The notes beneath the pieces are model-generated. The model was given only the letters and a program-made list of their open reading frames with translations, was not told where the DNA came from and ran no database searches. Positions 1 to 7,707 of a DNA stretch of 49,210 nucleotides are shown here, piece after piece. How positions within the stretch are numbered: the stretch's first letter is position 1; every line of letters starts with the position of its first letter. The translations under genes were made by a program, and so were the position numbers. The DNA is from Candidatus Onthomonas avicola (GTDB taxonomy: Bacteria > Bacillota > Clostridia > Oscillospirales > Oscillospiraceae): the NCBI GenBank assembly GCA_018710845.1, contig DVJB01000067.1:1-49210 (forward strand). Direction: 5' to 3'.

Positions 1-72
1 AAATTCTTTCTTCTTTGTCCGTACCTGCGCCAACTCATCACTAAGCGCAGACATTGTCATCTGTTTATCCAT
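1..72 (-). CDS. IS5-like transposase, N-terminal fragment (runs off window)
   Basis: Reading leftward from an ATG at 72 there is an open frame of 24 codons (MDKQMTMSALSDELAQVRTK then KKEF) that runs off the window. The phrase around SALSDELAQVRTKKKEF resembles the start of IS5-group DDE transposases common in gut Clostridia. That is recognition from memory, not a search. Only the N-terminus is visible, so an intact element cannot be told from a remnant. Confidence 0.5.
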   Translation of the reverse strand, partial: MDKQMTMSALSDELAQVRTKKKEF

Positions 73-150
73 GGTCTTATTATATCACTTCTGGCAGTAT
101 CGCGCCTACTTTTCTGTGCGGTATTGCCTTAAGGCTTTGTACGAGATGAA

Positions 151-196
151 GCGGGGCGTCCGCCTGATTTTTCAGGTCGGAAGCCCCGCTTTTTTG
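151..196 (+). terminator. Rho-independent terminator-like hairpin
   Basis: GCGGGGC (151-157) pairs with GCCCCGC (183-189), with an inner CCTGA/TCAGG stem, followed by a run of T. It points rightward, so it does not serve the leftward operon ending at 327. It lies between the IS5-like fragment and that operon and may belong to the mobile element. Apart from this hairpin I see no gene in 73-326. Confidence 0.55.
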
Positions 197-326
197 CGTT
201 CTGCAGCCTTGTTCTCCGTTGTCAGTTGTCAAATGTGTAGAAGTTTGCACCTGTCAAATAGACACCATTCTCTCAGGCGAAAGAGCGGAGAGGTTTTGTC
301 AGCTCCGGCAAAGGGGAAGATTGTGT

Positions 327-1274
327 TCATGACACGGACGGTTCCTCTGGAAGAACGCGGAAGGCGACCTCGTGCCCGTTAATGAGCTGTGCCCTGTGGC
401 AGAAGAACACCCGACCGCGGTAGTCCGACCGGAGCTGCTCTAACAGGCGGCAGGTGCAGGGGTCCAAGATCTCGCCCAATACCTCTCCCTGCTCCGCCAT
501 CTCCCCGGGACGGCGGCGGCACAGGAGCAGACCGCCGACAGTGGAGAGGACATTGTGCAGATGGCTCTCCCGAAACAGCGTGGCCGGCTCGGTCAGCTGG
601 GGGAACGGCTGGCGGGAGAAGCCCTTGGCAGAGAGGAATCGCAGGACGCACTCCGCCGCCAGCTCCGCGGCTGCCTCGTCAATGCAGTCGGTGGAGGTGG
701 TGTAGAGGGAGAAGGCCTGCGTGGACCAAATCTGCCAGTTGTAGTTAAGTGTTGTGGTGTCATAGGACTGCGGCGTGCGCAACAGGATATAGGGCAGGCC
801 AAAAGCGCGTGCCTCCTCCACCCTCTGATAGCCCGTCTCCATCATGCGCACATGGGGCAGATGGTCGCCGGGCAGGTAAAAGCTGGTCAGATGGACGCCG
901 TACTGATACCCTTGCAGGGCACTGAAGAGGTTAGCCGCGATACGTTGGGTGGTCTCTCCTTGGCTGTAGCCGGGAAACATCCGGTTGATGTCGGTATTGT
1001 CCGCTGCCCAAAACCGGCGGCCAACGTTCATGGAGAATTGGTTGGCGCACGGGATGACCAGGATGCCGCAGTACGGGGAGAGCAGATCCTCCCGCTCCGC
1101 CCGCTCCAGCGCCTGGATCAACTTCCCGCAGACATACATCTGCTGAATTTCATTGCCGCGCAGTGCGCCCATCACGGCCAGACTTTTCTGACCCAGTGTG
1201 CCAAAATACCACCCCTTGACCGGAAGAGAGGGGCGGTAGGGGGTGTCCACGGTGAACAAAACTTCTTCTCTCAT
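327..1274 (-). CDS. M14/AstE-AspA-like protein, RGNE variant, probably inactive
   Basis: A 315-residue homologue of the succinylglutamate desuccinylase/aspartoacylase branch of the M14 zinc carboxypeptidases. In this family H-x-x-E plus a later His bind zinc and a late Glu is catalytic. Here the first motif reads LRGNE, so the zinc His is replaced by Arg39 while Glu42 remains. The third-ligand region (GVHLTS, His128) is kept. I find no clear match to the catalytic Glu, which in the neighbour lies in VVEMG. Its start overlaps the stop of the upstream M14 gene by four bases (ATGA), so the two are probably translationally coupled and may form a heteromer. Substrate is unknown. It could bind a ligand without hydrolysing it. 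Confidence 0.8.
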   Translation of the reverse strand: MREEVLFTVDTPYRPSLPVKGWYFGTLGQKSLAVMGALRGNEIQQMYVCGKLIQALERAEREDLLSPYCGILVIPCANQFSMNVGRRFWAADNTDINRMFPGYSQGETTQRIAANLFSALQGYQYGVHLTSFYLPGDHLPHVRMMETGYQRVEEARAFGLPYILLRTPQSYDTTTLNYNWQIWSTQAFSLYTTSTDCIDEAAAELAAECVLRFLSAKGFSRQPFPQLTEPATLFRESHLHNVLSTVGGLLLCRRRPGEMAEQGEVLGEILDPCTCRLLEQLRSDYRGRVFFCHRAQLINGHEVAFRVLPEEPSVS

Positions 1275-2191
1275 GCCTTACCTCCCAGAATCCGGGCGAT
1301 CAGCGAGCCCTCGTACACCACAGGATACTCCCGCAGGGTGAACAGCAGGCCGGAGGCGGGACTCTTCAGCCGCTCCCGGACCTCGCCGGTGAGCGGGTCC
1401 ACCACCGCGCCCAGTTCCTGCCCTCGCTCTACCTGGACAGCGTGCTCTGCCGCCGGGAGAAAGATGCCGGGGCAGGACGCATTGACAAAGGAGACGGCCC
1501 GGTCGTGGCTGATGATGGGCTCGCGCACCGGCTCCATCGGACCGCTCCACAGCTCCATCGAGGCCATCAGGGAGAGAATCCCCTGGAGCAGCTGGTCTCC
1601 GTATTCCCGTGTCAAACGCATCCCCACACCCATCTCCACCACTAGAGTGGGGGTATCCAGGGCATTGAGGCTGTGGGCCAGAGTGGACTCGAGCACGGTG
1701 GCGGCGGCGTGAATCCAGATGAAATCCATATTCAGCTGCCTGGCCATCGGCACGAGCCGGGGCGCGGTGTTGACATTGATGCGCACCTGCGGGATTTCCC
1801 GCAGGAAGATATTGCTCGCGTGGATGTCAATGCAGGCGTCTGCCCCGGCCAGGTCGCCCACCAGCCGGGCCGCCAGGAACTCGGACATGGAGCCGTTCTC
1901 GTTGCCCGGAAAGGTGCGGTTCATATCCAGGTCACACAGCGGGATGCCGCGCGTCATGGTGCTGATGCCCAGCGGATTGAGCGCGGGGTAGAGCTCCACG
2001 GTGCCGTGCAGGTGTTCCGGGTGCTCCGCCAGCAATTGGTTTAGCCGCCAGAGCACATATTGCCCCTCCAGCTCGTCGCCATGGGTGCCGGTGACCACGC
2101 ACAGGCGCTTGCCGCCCGAGCCGATCGTATTTTTGCGGATGACAAGCTCCTCTCCCACCGCCAGGGGGAGAAGCACAACTTCTTTTACCAT
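1271..2191 (-). CDS. M14/AstE-AspA-like zinc deacylase or carboxypeptidase
   Basis: A 306-residue protein of the succinylglutamate desuccinylase/aspartoacylase family. The expected active-site set is visible: HGDE (His37, Glu40), DMNRTFPG near 89-96, DIHAS with His124, and VVEMG with Glu186. It should cleave an amide from an acylated amino acid or small peptide. The actual substrate cannot be read from sequence. It follows the transglutaminase gene by 45 bp with a GGAAAGGA ribosome site and overlaps the next M14 gene by ATGA. Its place in an ATP-grasp/alpha-E/transglutaminase operon suggests processing of a product made by the ATP-grasp enzyme. Confidence 0.85.
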   Translation of the reverse strand: MVKEVVLLPLAVGEELVIRKNTIGSGGKRLCVVTGTHGDELEGQYVLWRLNQLLAEHPEHLHGTVELYPALNPLGISTMTRGIPLCDLDMNRTFPGNENGSMSEFLAARLVGDLAGADACIDIHASNIFLREIPQVRINVNTAPRLVPMARQLNMDFIWIHAAATVLESTLAHSLNALDTPTLVVEMGVGMRLTREYGDQLLQGILSLMASMELWSGPMEPVREPIISHDRAVSFVNASCPGIFLPAAEHAVQVERGQELGAVVDPLTGEVRERLKSPASGLLFTLREYPVVYEGSLIARILGGKA

Positions 2192-2236
2192 AGATTGAGA
2201 CGTCCTTTCCGCCGTTGCGGGTTCTATTGTTTCGTT

Positions 2237-3010
2237 TTATTGCTGACTCACGCGCATGAACACCGTCTGCCGCTGGTCGGTATGGCCCAAAAAGACGCCG
2301 CGCTCCATCGGGCAGTCTCCGAAGTCCCGCCCGATGCCAAAGCGGAGGTAACCCTCGTCCGCCCGGAGTCCACGGGTGGGGTCGATGCCAATCCAGACAC
2401 CGTCCAGCCAAACCTCACACCAGGCGTGGCTGGCGCCCTCTCCTTCCGGCAGTCCGCTGACGTACCGGGCAGGGAGTCCTGCCTGCCGGGACAGGGAGAG
2501 ATAGATATGGGCAAAGTCCTGACACACGCCGCACCCGGCGGCAAAGGCTTGGGCAGCCGTGGTGTTCACCCCCGTCTCGCCGGGAGCATAGGTGATACGG
2601 TCCCGCACCGCCTCGGAGAGCGCCCAGGCGCGCTCGCGCCCGCCGGGGGGAAGGCTGAGTGTGCCGAGCCAGTCTGTCATCTCCGCGCTCGGCTGAGTAT
2701 AATCTGAAGGGAAACGAAACACCGGCAGGCATGCCTCCGGCCTGCGCCGGGTAAAATCCACCCTTGCGGTGCCTCGCACCGAGTACCGGAAGTGGTCGTG
2801 GGGCTGATTTGCACGCCCAATCTGGAGTAGATTGCCAAACCCGTCCCGTTGACGGGCGTAGGGCACAGACGGGTCCAGGTCAAGGGTGACGTCCAGAATC
2901 TCCTGCCCGGGAAAGGAAGGCGGGACACAGCGCAGAACGAAGGCATGCTCCCGCACCGGTGTGGAAAACTCCACCAGCGTATCGTATTGAAAGTGAAGGG
3001 TGCGGCTCAT
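2237..3010 (-). CDS. Transglutaminase-like cysteine protease family protein
   Basis: A 257-residue protein with an N-terminal beta-rich domain (about 1-95) typical of bacterial transglutaminase-like proteins, then the papain-like core. The catalytic triad is visible: Cys163 in GVCQDFAH, His195 in ASHAWCEVW, and Asp210 in GIDPT. There is no signal peptide, so it is probably cytoplasmic. Bacterial members usually act as peptidases or amidases rather than crosslinkers. The start overlaps the alpha-E stop (ATGA at 3007-3010), indicating tight translational coupling. ATP-grasp, alpha-E and transglutaminase genes are a known conserved neighbourhood thought to make and process small peptides. Confidence 0.88.
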   Translation of the reverse strand: MSRTLHFQYDTLVEFSTPVREHAFVLRCVPPSFPGQEILDVTLDLDPSVPYARQRDGFGNLLQIGRANQPHDHFRYSVRGTARVDFTRRRPEACLPVFRFPSDYTQPSAEMTDWLGTLSLPPGGRERAWALSEAVRDRITYAPGETGVNTTAAQAFAAGCGVCQDFAHIYLSLSRQAGLPARYVSGLPEGEGASHAWCEVWLDGVWIGIDPTRGLRADEGYLRFGIGRDFGDCPMERGVFLGHTDQRQTVFMRVSQQ

Positions 3011-3678
3011 ATGCGGAACAGCCCTTCCACGCTATTCAACAGCAACACGCGGTCCACCTGGTCACCCTCCAGCGTCTTGCGCGTGATCACCTCCAGCGCC
3101 TCCGGTTCTGGCGTCAGGTCGGTCTTGTACAGGCGGTTAATCAGTTTTTGCAGTTCCCGGTCCAACCGCTGACTCTGCCAGTCCAGACGGAGCATCAGGC
3201 TGATGCGCTCCACCAGGCCGCCGGTCTTGGTGATGTTCCGGGCGGTCTCCACCTCCACAGAGTCATCAAAGCTGCCCCGGAAGGCCATGATGTCGTCGAG
3301 TACCCACTGCAGCTCCACTGCGGGCGCGTCGCTGCGGGAGGCCAGGTCCATCGCGGAGTGGGCCATTTGCAGATAGGCCAATGTGGGAGAGGTGATGGTT
3401 TCGCGCAGCATCATGCCGTTGCCCAACATGGCTTCCACGTTGGAATAGACAGAGTAGATAGAGCTCGCGTCAAAGAGGTAACGCCGACAGAAGTCCTCCC
3501 CGCTGTCGTAGTTGCAGGGAATGCCCATCCTCCGGCAGAAACCCTCGTAGTCGATCCCGGGGCCGTCGATCAGTCGGTCAAACTGCTTGAGCATGTACTG
3601 GATGGAGGTATATGCCCGCTCGGCGTAGCGGCCCAGCCAGAATAAACGGTTCTGTTTACTCAGCGTGACAGTATCCAT
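3007..3678 (-). CDS. Alpha-E domain protein
   Basis: A 223-residue, largely helical protein beginning with SKQNRLFWLGRYAERA, the hallmark start of the alpha-E family (formerly DUF403). The biochemical role is not established. The family nearly always accompanies a circularly permuted ATP-grasp gene and a transglutaminase gene, as here. The start lies inside the end of the ATP-grasp gene (19-base overlap), so the two are probably made in fixed ratio. Clostridial members are shorter than the roughly 300-residue proteobacterial ones. No catalytic motif is evident. Confidence 0.88.
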   Translation of the reverse strand: MDTVTLSKQNRLFWLGRYAERAYTSIQYMLKQFDRLIDGPGIDYEGFCRRMGIPCNYDSGEDFCRRYLFDASSIYSVYSNVEAMLGNGMMLRETITSPTLAYLQMAHSAMDLASRSDAPAVELQWVLDDIMAFRGSFDDSVEVETARNITKTGGLVERISLMLRLDWQSQRLDRELQKLINRLYKTDLTPEPEALEVITRKTLEGDQVDRVLLLNSVEGLFRI

Positions 3679-4988
3679 GTGTCCTTAAAGCCTCCTCCCT
3701 GAGAAGAATTGACGATAAAGCTGTCGGGATTGCGGGAAAAGCGGGTCAGGCCGCTCGGCCAGGCCACCGTCTCCTCCGCACCGGAAAGTACGAAGGCGCG
3801 CAGGTCTGCCTTCCGATCCACCACAGTGCCATTGTCCAGAATGGGCAGATCCTGGAAGTCGATGACCTCTTGAGCGATGAAGCGGCGCGGCTGGGCGAGG
3901 ATGGTCTCCCGCATAGCGAGCAGTTGCTCGCGCGTAAGCTTGCTGCCAAAGACCACGCCGTAGCCGCCCGCCTCCGCCACGTCTTTGATCACTAACGTGT
4001 CAAGGTTGTCCAGAATGTACGCCTGGTCCTCCGGGTACATTGGCAGGTAAGTGGGCGCGTTGGAGAGGATAGGTTCCTCATCCAGGTAGTAGCGGATCAT
4101 CTTGGGGACAAAGTAGTAGATCCCCTTGTCGTCCGCCACGCCGTTGCCAAAGGCGTTGAGTACCGCCACGTTGCCCGCCCGGTAGGCGGCCATCAGGTTG
4201 GGGATGCCGATCAGGGACTCCGGCTCGAAGCACAGCGGGTCCATGTATTCGTCTGACACCCGGCGATAAATCGCCCCCACCCGCTGGTCACCGTGGGTGG
4301 AGCGGTAGTAGAGTGCACTGTCATGCACATACAGATCTCCTGACTCTGCCAGCACTGCACCGGCCTGTTCGGCTAGGTAGGAGTGCTCAAAATAGGCAGC
4401 GTTGTAGCGTCCCGGGGTGAAGACCACATTGATGCCGCCGGTGTTCACGCTGTCCATCGTCCGACGCAGAAGTTGTCCGTAGTTGCGGTTGTCCACAATG
4501 TGGTTGTGCCGGAACGTGTCCGGACTGCACCGGCGGCAGAGCTCCCGCGCGATTAACGGGTAGGAGGCGCCGGAGGGAATGCGCAGGTTGTCCTCGAGCA
4601 CATACCACACGCCGTCCTTCCCCTTGACCAGGTCGATGCCGGAGATGTGGCTGTAGATCCCCTTCGGTGGCGTGATCCCCTCGCACTGGGGCAGATAGCC
4701 GGGTGAGCGGTAGACAAAGTCCTCGGGAACCACGCCGTCGGCGATGATCCGTTTCTCCCCGTAGATATCCGCGAGGAACCGGTTCAGGGCGGTCACCCGC
4801 TGGACTAGGCCACGTTGCAGGTGCTCCCACTCCTGCGCCTCGATGACGCGTGGAAACGCGTCAAAGGGAAACAGCCGTTCTTGAAAAACACCGTTCTTAT
4901 AAATACCAAATTTGACGCCGTAGCGCGCCAGCTGCTGGTTGATCTGCTGCTCGTGTCGGATCAGGTCGTTGAGCTGTTCACTGTTCAT
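3660..4988 (-). CDS. Circularly permuted ATP-grasp protein
   Basis: A 442-residue member of the circularly permuted type 2 ATP-grasp family (DUF404/DUF407 group). Typical stretches are FPRVIEAQEW, the nucleotide-site region LVIKDVAEAGGYGVVFG, and DLRAFVLSG near the C-terminus. Such enzymes are predicted to ligate amino acids or peptides through an acyl phosphate, but the substrate is unknown. I chose the ATG at 4988 because AAGGAG stands just upstream. A longer in-frame start at 5048 would lie inside the leader hairpin. It is the first gene of a five-gene leftward operon with overlapping or close junctions. Confidence 0.87.
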   Translation of the reverse strand: MNSEQLNDLIRHEQQINQQLARYGVKFGIYKNGVFQERLFPFDAFPRVIEAQEWEHLQRGLVQRVTALNRFLADIYGEKRIIADGVVPEDFVYRSPGYLPQCEGITPPKGIYSHISGIDLVKGKDGVWYVLEDNLRIPSGASYPLIARELCRRCSPDTFRHNHIVDNRNYGQLLRRTMDSVNTGGINVVFTPGRYNAAYFEHSYLAEQAGAVLAESGDLYVHDSALYYRSTHGDQRVGAIYRRVSDEYMDPLCFEPESLIGIPNLMAAYRAGNVAVLNAFGNGVADDKGIYYFVPKMIRYYLDEEPILSNAPTYLPMYPEDQAYILDNLDTLVIKDVAEAGGYGVVFGSKLTREQLLAMRETILAQPRRFIAQEVIDFQDLPILDNGTVVDRKADLRAFVLSGAEETVAWPSGLTRFSRNPDSFIVNSSQGGGFKDTWILSR

Positions 4989-5004
4989 CCTCTCACTCTC
5001 CTTG

Positions 5005-5048
5005 AAAAAAAGTGCGGCACCAGCGTCAAGCCGACGCCAGTGCCGCAC
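5005..5048 (-). terminator. Leader terminator/attenuator before the ATP-grasp operon
   Basis: Reading leftward, GTGCGGCAC (5048-5040) pairs with GTGCCGCAC (5020-5012). Two G-U pairs continue into GCGTC/GACGC, giving about 16 bp with a 5-nt loop, followed at once by seven T (5011-5005). The ATP-grasp ribosome site AAGGAG begins two bases later. This has the form of an intrinsic terminator between promoter and first gene. The G-U pairs form only in the leftward RNA, so it is built for this direction. Confidence 0.75.
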
Positions 5049-5062
5049 CTTTATTATGTTTT

Positions 5063-5092
5063 ATTATAAGGCAGGCGGGGGAATCTTGTCAA
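5063..5092 (-). promoter_or_regulatory. Sigma-A promoter of the ATP-grasp operon
   Basis: Leftward TTGACA (5092-5087), 18 bp, TATAAT (5068-5063), both perfect consensus hexamers. The predicted start near 5056 lies about eight bases before the leader hairpin, giving a leader of roughly 68 nt. Confidence 0.85.
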
Positions 5093-5237
5093 GATCGGAA
5101 TGAGGGCTGCTTTATCCGCCGCGTGTAGGTGCTATAATGATGTGTGACAGATAGGGAAAAGAATGGCGAATAGGGATGGCCTGTGTTAAGGTTAAGTTGC
5201 CGAGACAAAACCGAAAGGCAGGTGCTCCCCATTTGCT

Positions 5238-5503
5238 ATGGATAAGATAACACAAACGGCCCGATATAGGCAAGCTATCACCAAGTACGCCGAGAAATAT
5301 GGCGTCACAGAAGCGGCGAAGCGCTGCCGCATGAACCGGCAGTACGTTTGTCGCCGGAGAGCGCGGTATGACAGGGCTCTGGGCTCCCCGGAGGACCTCC
5401 CCCACCGTCCCCTCAGCCATCCCAAGCGGCACCAGCCGGAGGAGATCAGGCTCATGGATGATATGCGCCGCAGAAATCCCAATGCCGGTCTGACGGTGTG
5501 GAC
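5238..5503 (+). pseudogene. Truncated IS481-like integrase/transposase N-terminus
   Basis: About 88 codons beginning MDKITQTARYRQAITKYAEK resemble the helix-turn-helix N-terminus of IS481-type DDE integrases (TEAAKRCRMNRQYV, then SHPKRHQPEE). The match stops after LTVW near 5503, where the IS3-type end sequences begin. No catalytic DDE part follows on the far side of the IS. No convincing ribosome site precedes the ATG. It reads as a remnant cut by the neighbouring insertion. Confidence 0.6.
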
Positions 5504-5504
5504 C

Positions 5505-5540
5505 GCTATCATAAAAGTTGGAGTGCTATCATAAAAGTTG
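5505..5540. repeat. Tandem duplication of IS3-end sequence
   Basis: GCTATCATAAAAGTTG occurs at 5505-5520 and again at 5525-5540, a 20-bp period. The second copy is the outer part of the left end of the IS3-type element. The first is an extra copy in the same orientation abutting the truncated integrase. It may mark an earlier insertion or an imprecise transposition. Confidence 0.75.
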
Positions 5541-5595
5541 AGTCCCATAATGCAAGGAAGGATGATAAAATGAAAACAGCAAGGAGGGACACGAC

Positions 5596-5895
5596 ATGGG
5601 AAAATGGTATACAAAAGAGGAGCGCCGAGAGGCGCTGAAGCTGGCGGAGGAGATTGGACCAGCGGCGGCAGCACGGCGGCTGGGCATCAACGCAGACACG
5701 CTGTACGGCTGGCGGGGCCGTGAGAAAGAGCGAGCTGCCGCACTGGAGGTGGCTGTAGGCGGCCGGAGCGAAGCTGAGCTGCTGGCGGAGATCAAGGCGT
5801 TGGGGGAACAGCTAAAGCAGGCCCAGCAGGATGTGGGAATTCTCCAGGAGGCGCTTTTTTTGCCAAGCGCCGGAGACCGTGAGTCCCGGCCATAA
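5596..5895 (+). CDS. IS3-family transposase OrfA
   Basis: A 99-residue protein with an HTH_Tnp-type helix-turn-helix (KWYTKEERREALKLAEEIG, then AAARRLGINADTLYGW) and a C-terminal leucine-zipper-like coiled coil (about 55-90), the normal OrfA design. An AAGGAGGG ribosome site precedes it. Near its end is a run of T at about 5855-5861, where a -1 shift would join OrfB as in the programmed frameshift of this family. Because OrfB is destroyed it cannot support transposition, though it may still be expressed. Confidence 0.8.
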   Translation: MGKWYTKEERREALKLAEEIGPAAAARRLGINADTLYGWRGREKERAAALEVAVGGRSEAELLAEIKALGEQLKQAQQDVGILQEALFLPSAGDRESRP

Positions 5896-6423
5896 GCACA
5901 GTTTCATCCATGCCCATCTGGACCGCTGGCCAGTGTCAGCTATGTGTGGGGCACTAGAGATCAGTGAGCAGGGTTACTACCGCTCCCTCCGGCGGCCGGA
6001 GAGGGGCTGGAGAGACCGCCAACTCCTGGAACAGATCTACGAGTGCCTGCGCCAGGAGGAAGAAAATGGCTGCAACTACGGTGTCCGGCGGATCATTGCC
6101 TAGCTCAGGCTCTACCGGGGCTATACCGGCGGAGACCGGCGGGTCTACCGCATCTGCCGGGAACACCACCTGATGATCCGGCTAAAACGCCGTCCCAACA
6201 GCATCACCAAAGCTGACCGTCAGGCGGAAAAGGCGGAAAACCTGATTCAGCGTGACTTCACCGCATGGACACGACCAAGATGAGCCGAGACGAAGTAAAG
6301 AGCGTGGTGTTTCGGTATATCCACTACTATAACTTGCGCCGCATCTCCTCTGTCACCGGCGGCCTTCTACCGTTGGTCTACAGAGAGCGCTACCTGCGCG
6401 CTGCGGCACAGACTGTGGCCTGA
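5850..6423 (+). pseudogene. IS3-family OrfB remnant with nonsense codon and internal deletion
   Basis: After the slippery T run the frame reads CQAPETVSPGHKHSFIHAHL and continues to NYGVRRIIA. There a TAG (6101-6103) occurs, probably a GAG-to-TAG change because the reading resumes LRLYRGYTGGDRRVYRICRE. It goes on to AENLIQRDFTA near 6265. The rve/DDE catalytic core that should follow is missing. The frame shifts to DTTKMSRDEVKSVVFRYIHY and ends RERYLRAAAQTVA. So it has a nonsense codon, a core deletion and a frameshift. Confidence 0.82.
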
Positions 6424-6496
6424 TTAAATGTTTCCAGTACGAAGTTTTCCTTGCAGTTGGTGACTAAACTTTTTTGACAACTCCACTGTACTTTGC

Positions 6497-6549
6497 TTGA
6501 TTTTCCAGGAAGGCTTTGCTATACTATTGTTAGCTATAACTAACAATAG
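6497..6549 (+). promoter_or_regulatory. Promoter and TTAG-N6-CTAA operator of the AraC regulator
   Basis: TTGATT (6497-6502), 17 bp, TATACT (6520-6525). A perfect 10-bp inverted repeat follows, CTATTGTTAG (6524-6533) and CTAACAATAG (6540-6549), overlapping the -10 and transcription start. The core TTAG-N6-CTAA spans 6530-6543. Its position over the start suggests repression. The same core occurs before the siderophore transporter and the flavodoxin operon. Confidence 0.75.
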
Positions 6550-6562
6550 AGAAGGAAAACCA

Positions 6563-7555
6563 ATGCACAAGCTAAGAAGGGCAGGGCTTTGCGCTAATGG
6601 GCCTGATCTGGATGCCAATTCACCAAGCTGCGGCCTCATGCAGGTAGCAACCGGCAAGATCCGCACGGAAAAATACACTGTGTTTCCTGGTATTTGGCTT
6701 GAGATCCTAGAGGCTCATGCGCTGTCTTTTCGCCCGTATCCCGCTGACCGCTGTATCAGAATCATCCACTGCGGGAAAGGCCGTTTGGAATATGAGTGCT
6801 CGGACCGGTTTGTTTCCCTCCAGCAGGGGGATCTTGTGATACACCCGTGTGCATACCAAGATCTGAAGTGGAATTGCCCGTTGGGATATTGTCACGGGCT
6901 CTCCATCGTCTTGGATCCGGAGGCTGCGTCGAAATGTGCCTCCTGCCTGCTGGCCGATGTGGAGATCGACCTGCCGGTTCTGTTCCAGCGGCTGCTTCCA
7001 GAGGGTGCATCCTTTTTTCTGCGCGCCAACGCGCAGCTAGAACATATTTTTTCGGAACTCTATGATGTGCCGCCATCCTTGAAAAAGGGGTACTATAAGG
7101 TCAAGACCTTGGAGCTGCTGTTGTTTCTCTCCCGCTTGGAGCCCGGCATGTCGGAGGCCGGACAACATATCTGCTCCAAACGTGAGGCGGCACTGGTCAA
7201 ACAGGTATTTGCCTTGATTGCGGAACACCGAAGTTCTCACATCACAGCACAAGAGCTGGCGCAGCGATTACACGTGTCCCCAGGCCAGCTGCGCCGCAGT
7301 ATGGGAAGGATGTACGGAAAGCCATTATATCAGTGTATCCGGTCCTACAAGATGCATTTGGCCGCTCAGGAACTGCTTTTATCGGCCCGCACTGTGGCGG
7401 ACATCGCCGGAGAATTCGGGTATGACAACAGCAGCAAATTCGCGGGCGCGTTTCAGGCGGTCATGGGCTGCTCCCCTGGGGCATACCGGGCGAATGCCGG
7501 CGCCCGGCAAAACGCCCCGGACAGTTTGGAGCGAAAAATAGTCATTTTGGAGTAG
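6563..7555 (+). CDS. AraC-family regulator, PchR-like, of the siderophore transporter
   Basis: A 330-residue protein with a ligand-sensing N-terminal half and a C-terminal AraC double helix-turn-helix (about residues 235-320: ITAQELAQRLHVSPGQLRRS, then VADIAGEFGYDNSSKFAGAF and CSPGAYR). The architecture fits PchR/YbtA-like activators, which respond to ferric siderophores and activate uptake genes. That is an inference helped by the adjacent transporter. I chose ATG 6563 because GAAGGA at 6551-6556 precedes it. The longer in-frame start at 6497 would run through the promoter and operator. The transporter operon begins about 150 bp downstream on the same strand. Confidence 0.85.
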   Translation: MHKLRRAGLCANGPDLDANSPSCGLMQVATGKIRTEKYTVFPGIWLEILEAHALSFRPYPADRCIRIIHCGKGRLEYECSDRFVSLQQGDLVIHPCAYQDLKWNCPLGYCHGLSIVLDPEAASKCASCLLADVEIDLPVLFQRLLPEGASFFLRANAQLEHIFSELYDVPPSLKKGYYKVKTLELLLFLSRLEPGMSEAGQHICSKREAALVKQVFALIAEHRSSHITAQELAQRLHVSPGQLRRSMGRMYGKPLYQCIRSYKMHLAAQELLLSARTVADIAGEFGYDNSSKFAGAFQAVMGCSPGAYRANAGARQNAPDSLERKIVILE

Positions 7556-7662
7556 ATGATCCGTTTCGCTGCCCGTATAATGAGATCGTTGCGTGCGCCC
7601 TCTCTCCGACGTACCGTCCGAAAAGAGACTGGTTCCCTGGGGAGGAAGAAGCGCATACATTT

Positions 7663-7691
7663 TTGCACAATAGTTAGATAGAGCTAACTAT
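7663..7691 (+). promoter_or_regulatory. TTAG-N6-CTAA operator before the siderophore ABC operon
   Basis: ATAGTTAG (7670-7677) and CTAACTAT (7684-7691) form a perfect 8-bp inverted repeat with a 6-bp spacer. TTGCAC at 7663-7668 is a plausible -35, with a weak -10 inside the right arm. The core is the same as before the AraC gene and flavodoxin, and points to a DtxR/IdeR-like or other metal repressor. Confidence 0.65.
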
Positions 7692-7707
7692 AAGGGAGGA
7701 GTTTTCC

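Larger units (their letters stand above)
5520..6484 (+). mobile_element. Defective IS3-family insertion sequence
   Basis: The left end starts GGAGTGCTATCATAAAAG and the reverse complement of the right end starts GGAGTTGTCAAAAAAGTT. Both then share AGTC-C-A and TGCAAGGAA, so they are imperfect terminal inverted repeats of about 38 bp. Inside are an OrfA and a broken OrfB. The length of about 965 bp is short for IS3 (usually 1.2-1.5 kb), which agrees with an internal deletion. I see no convincing target-site duplication. It sits directly upstream of the AraC promoter at 6497. Confidence 0.8.

Noticed and set aside
6497-6562. N-terminal extension of the AraC regulator
   Set aside because: The frame is open, but it covers the promoter and operator. 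The ATG at 6563 has the proper ribosome site.
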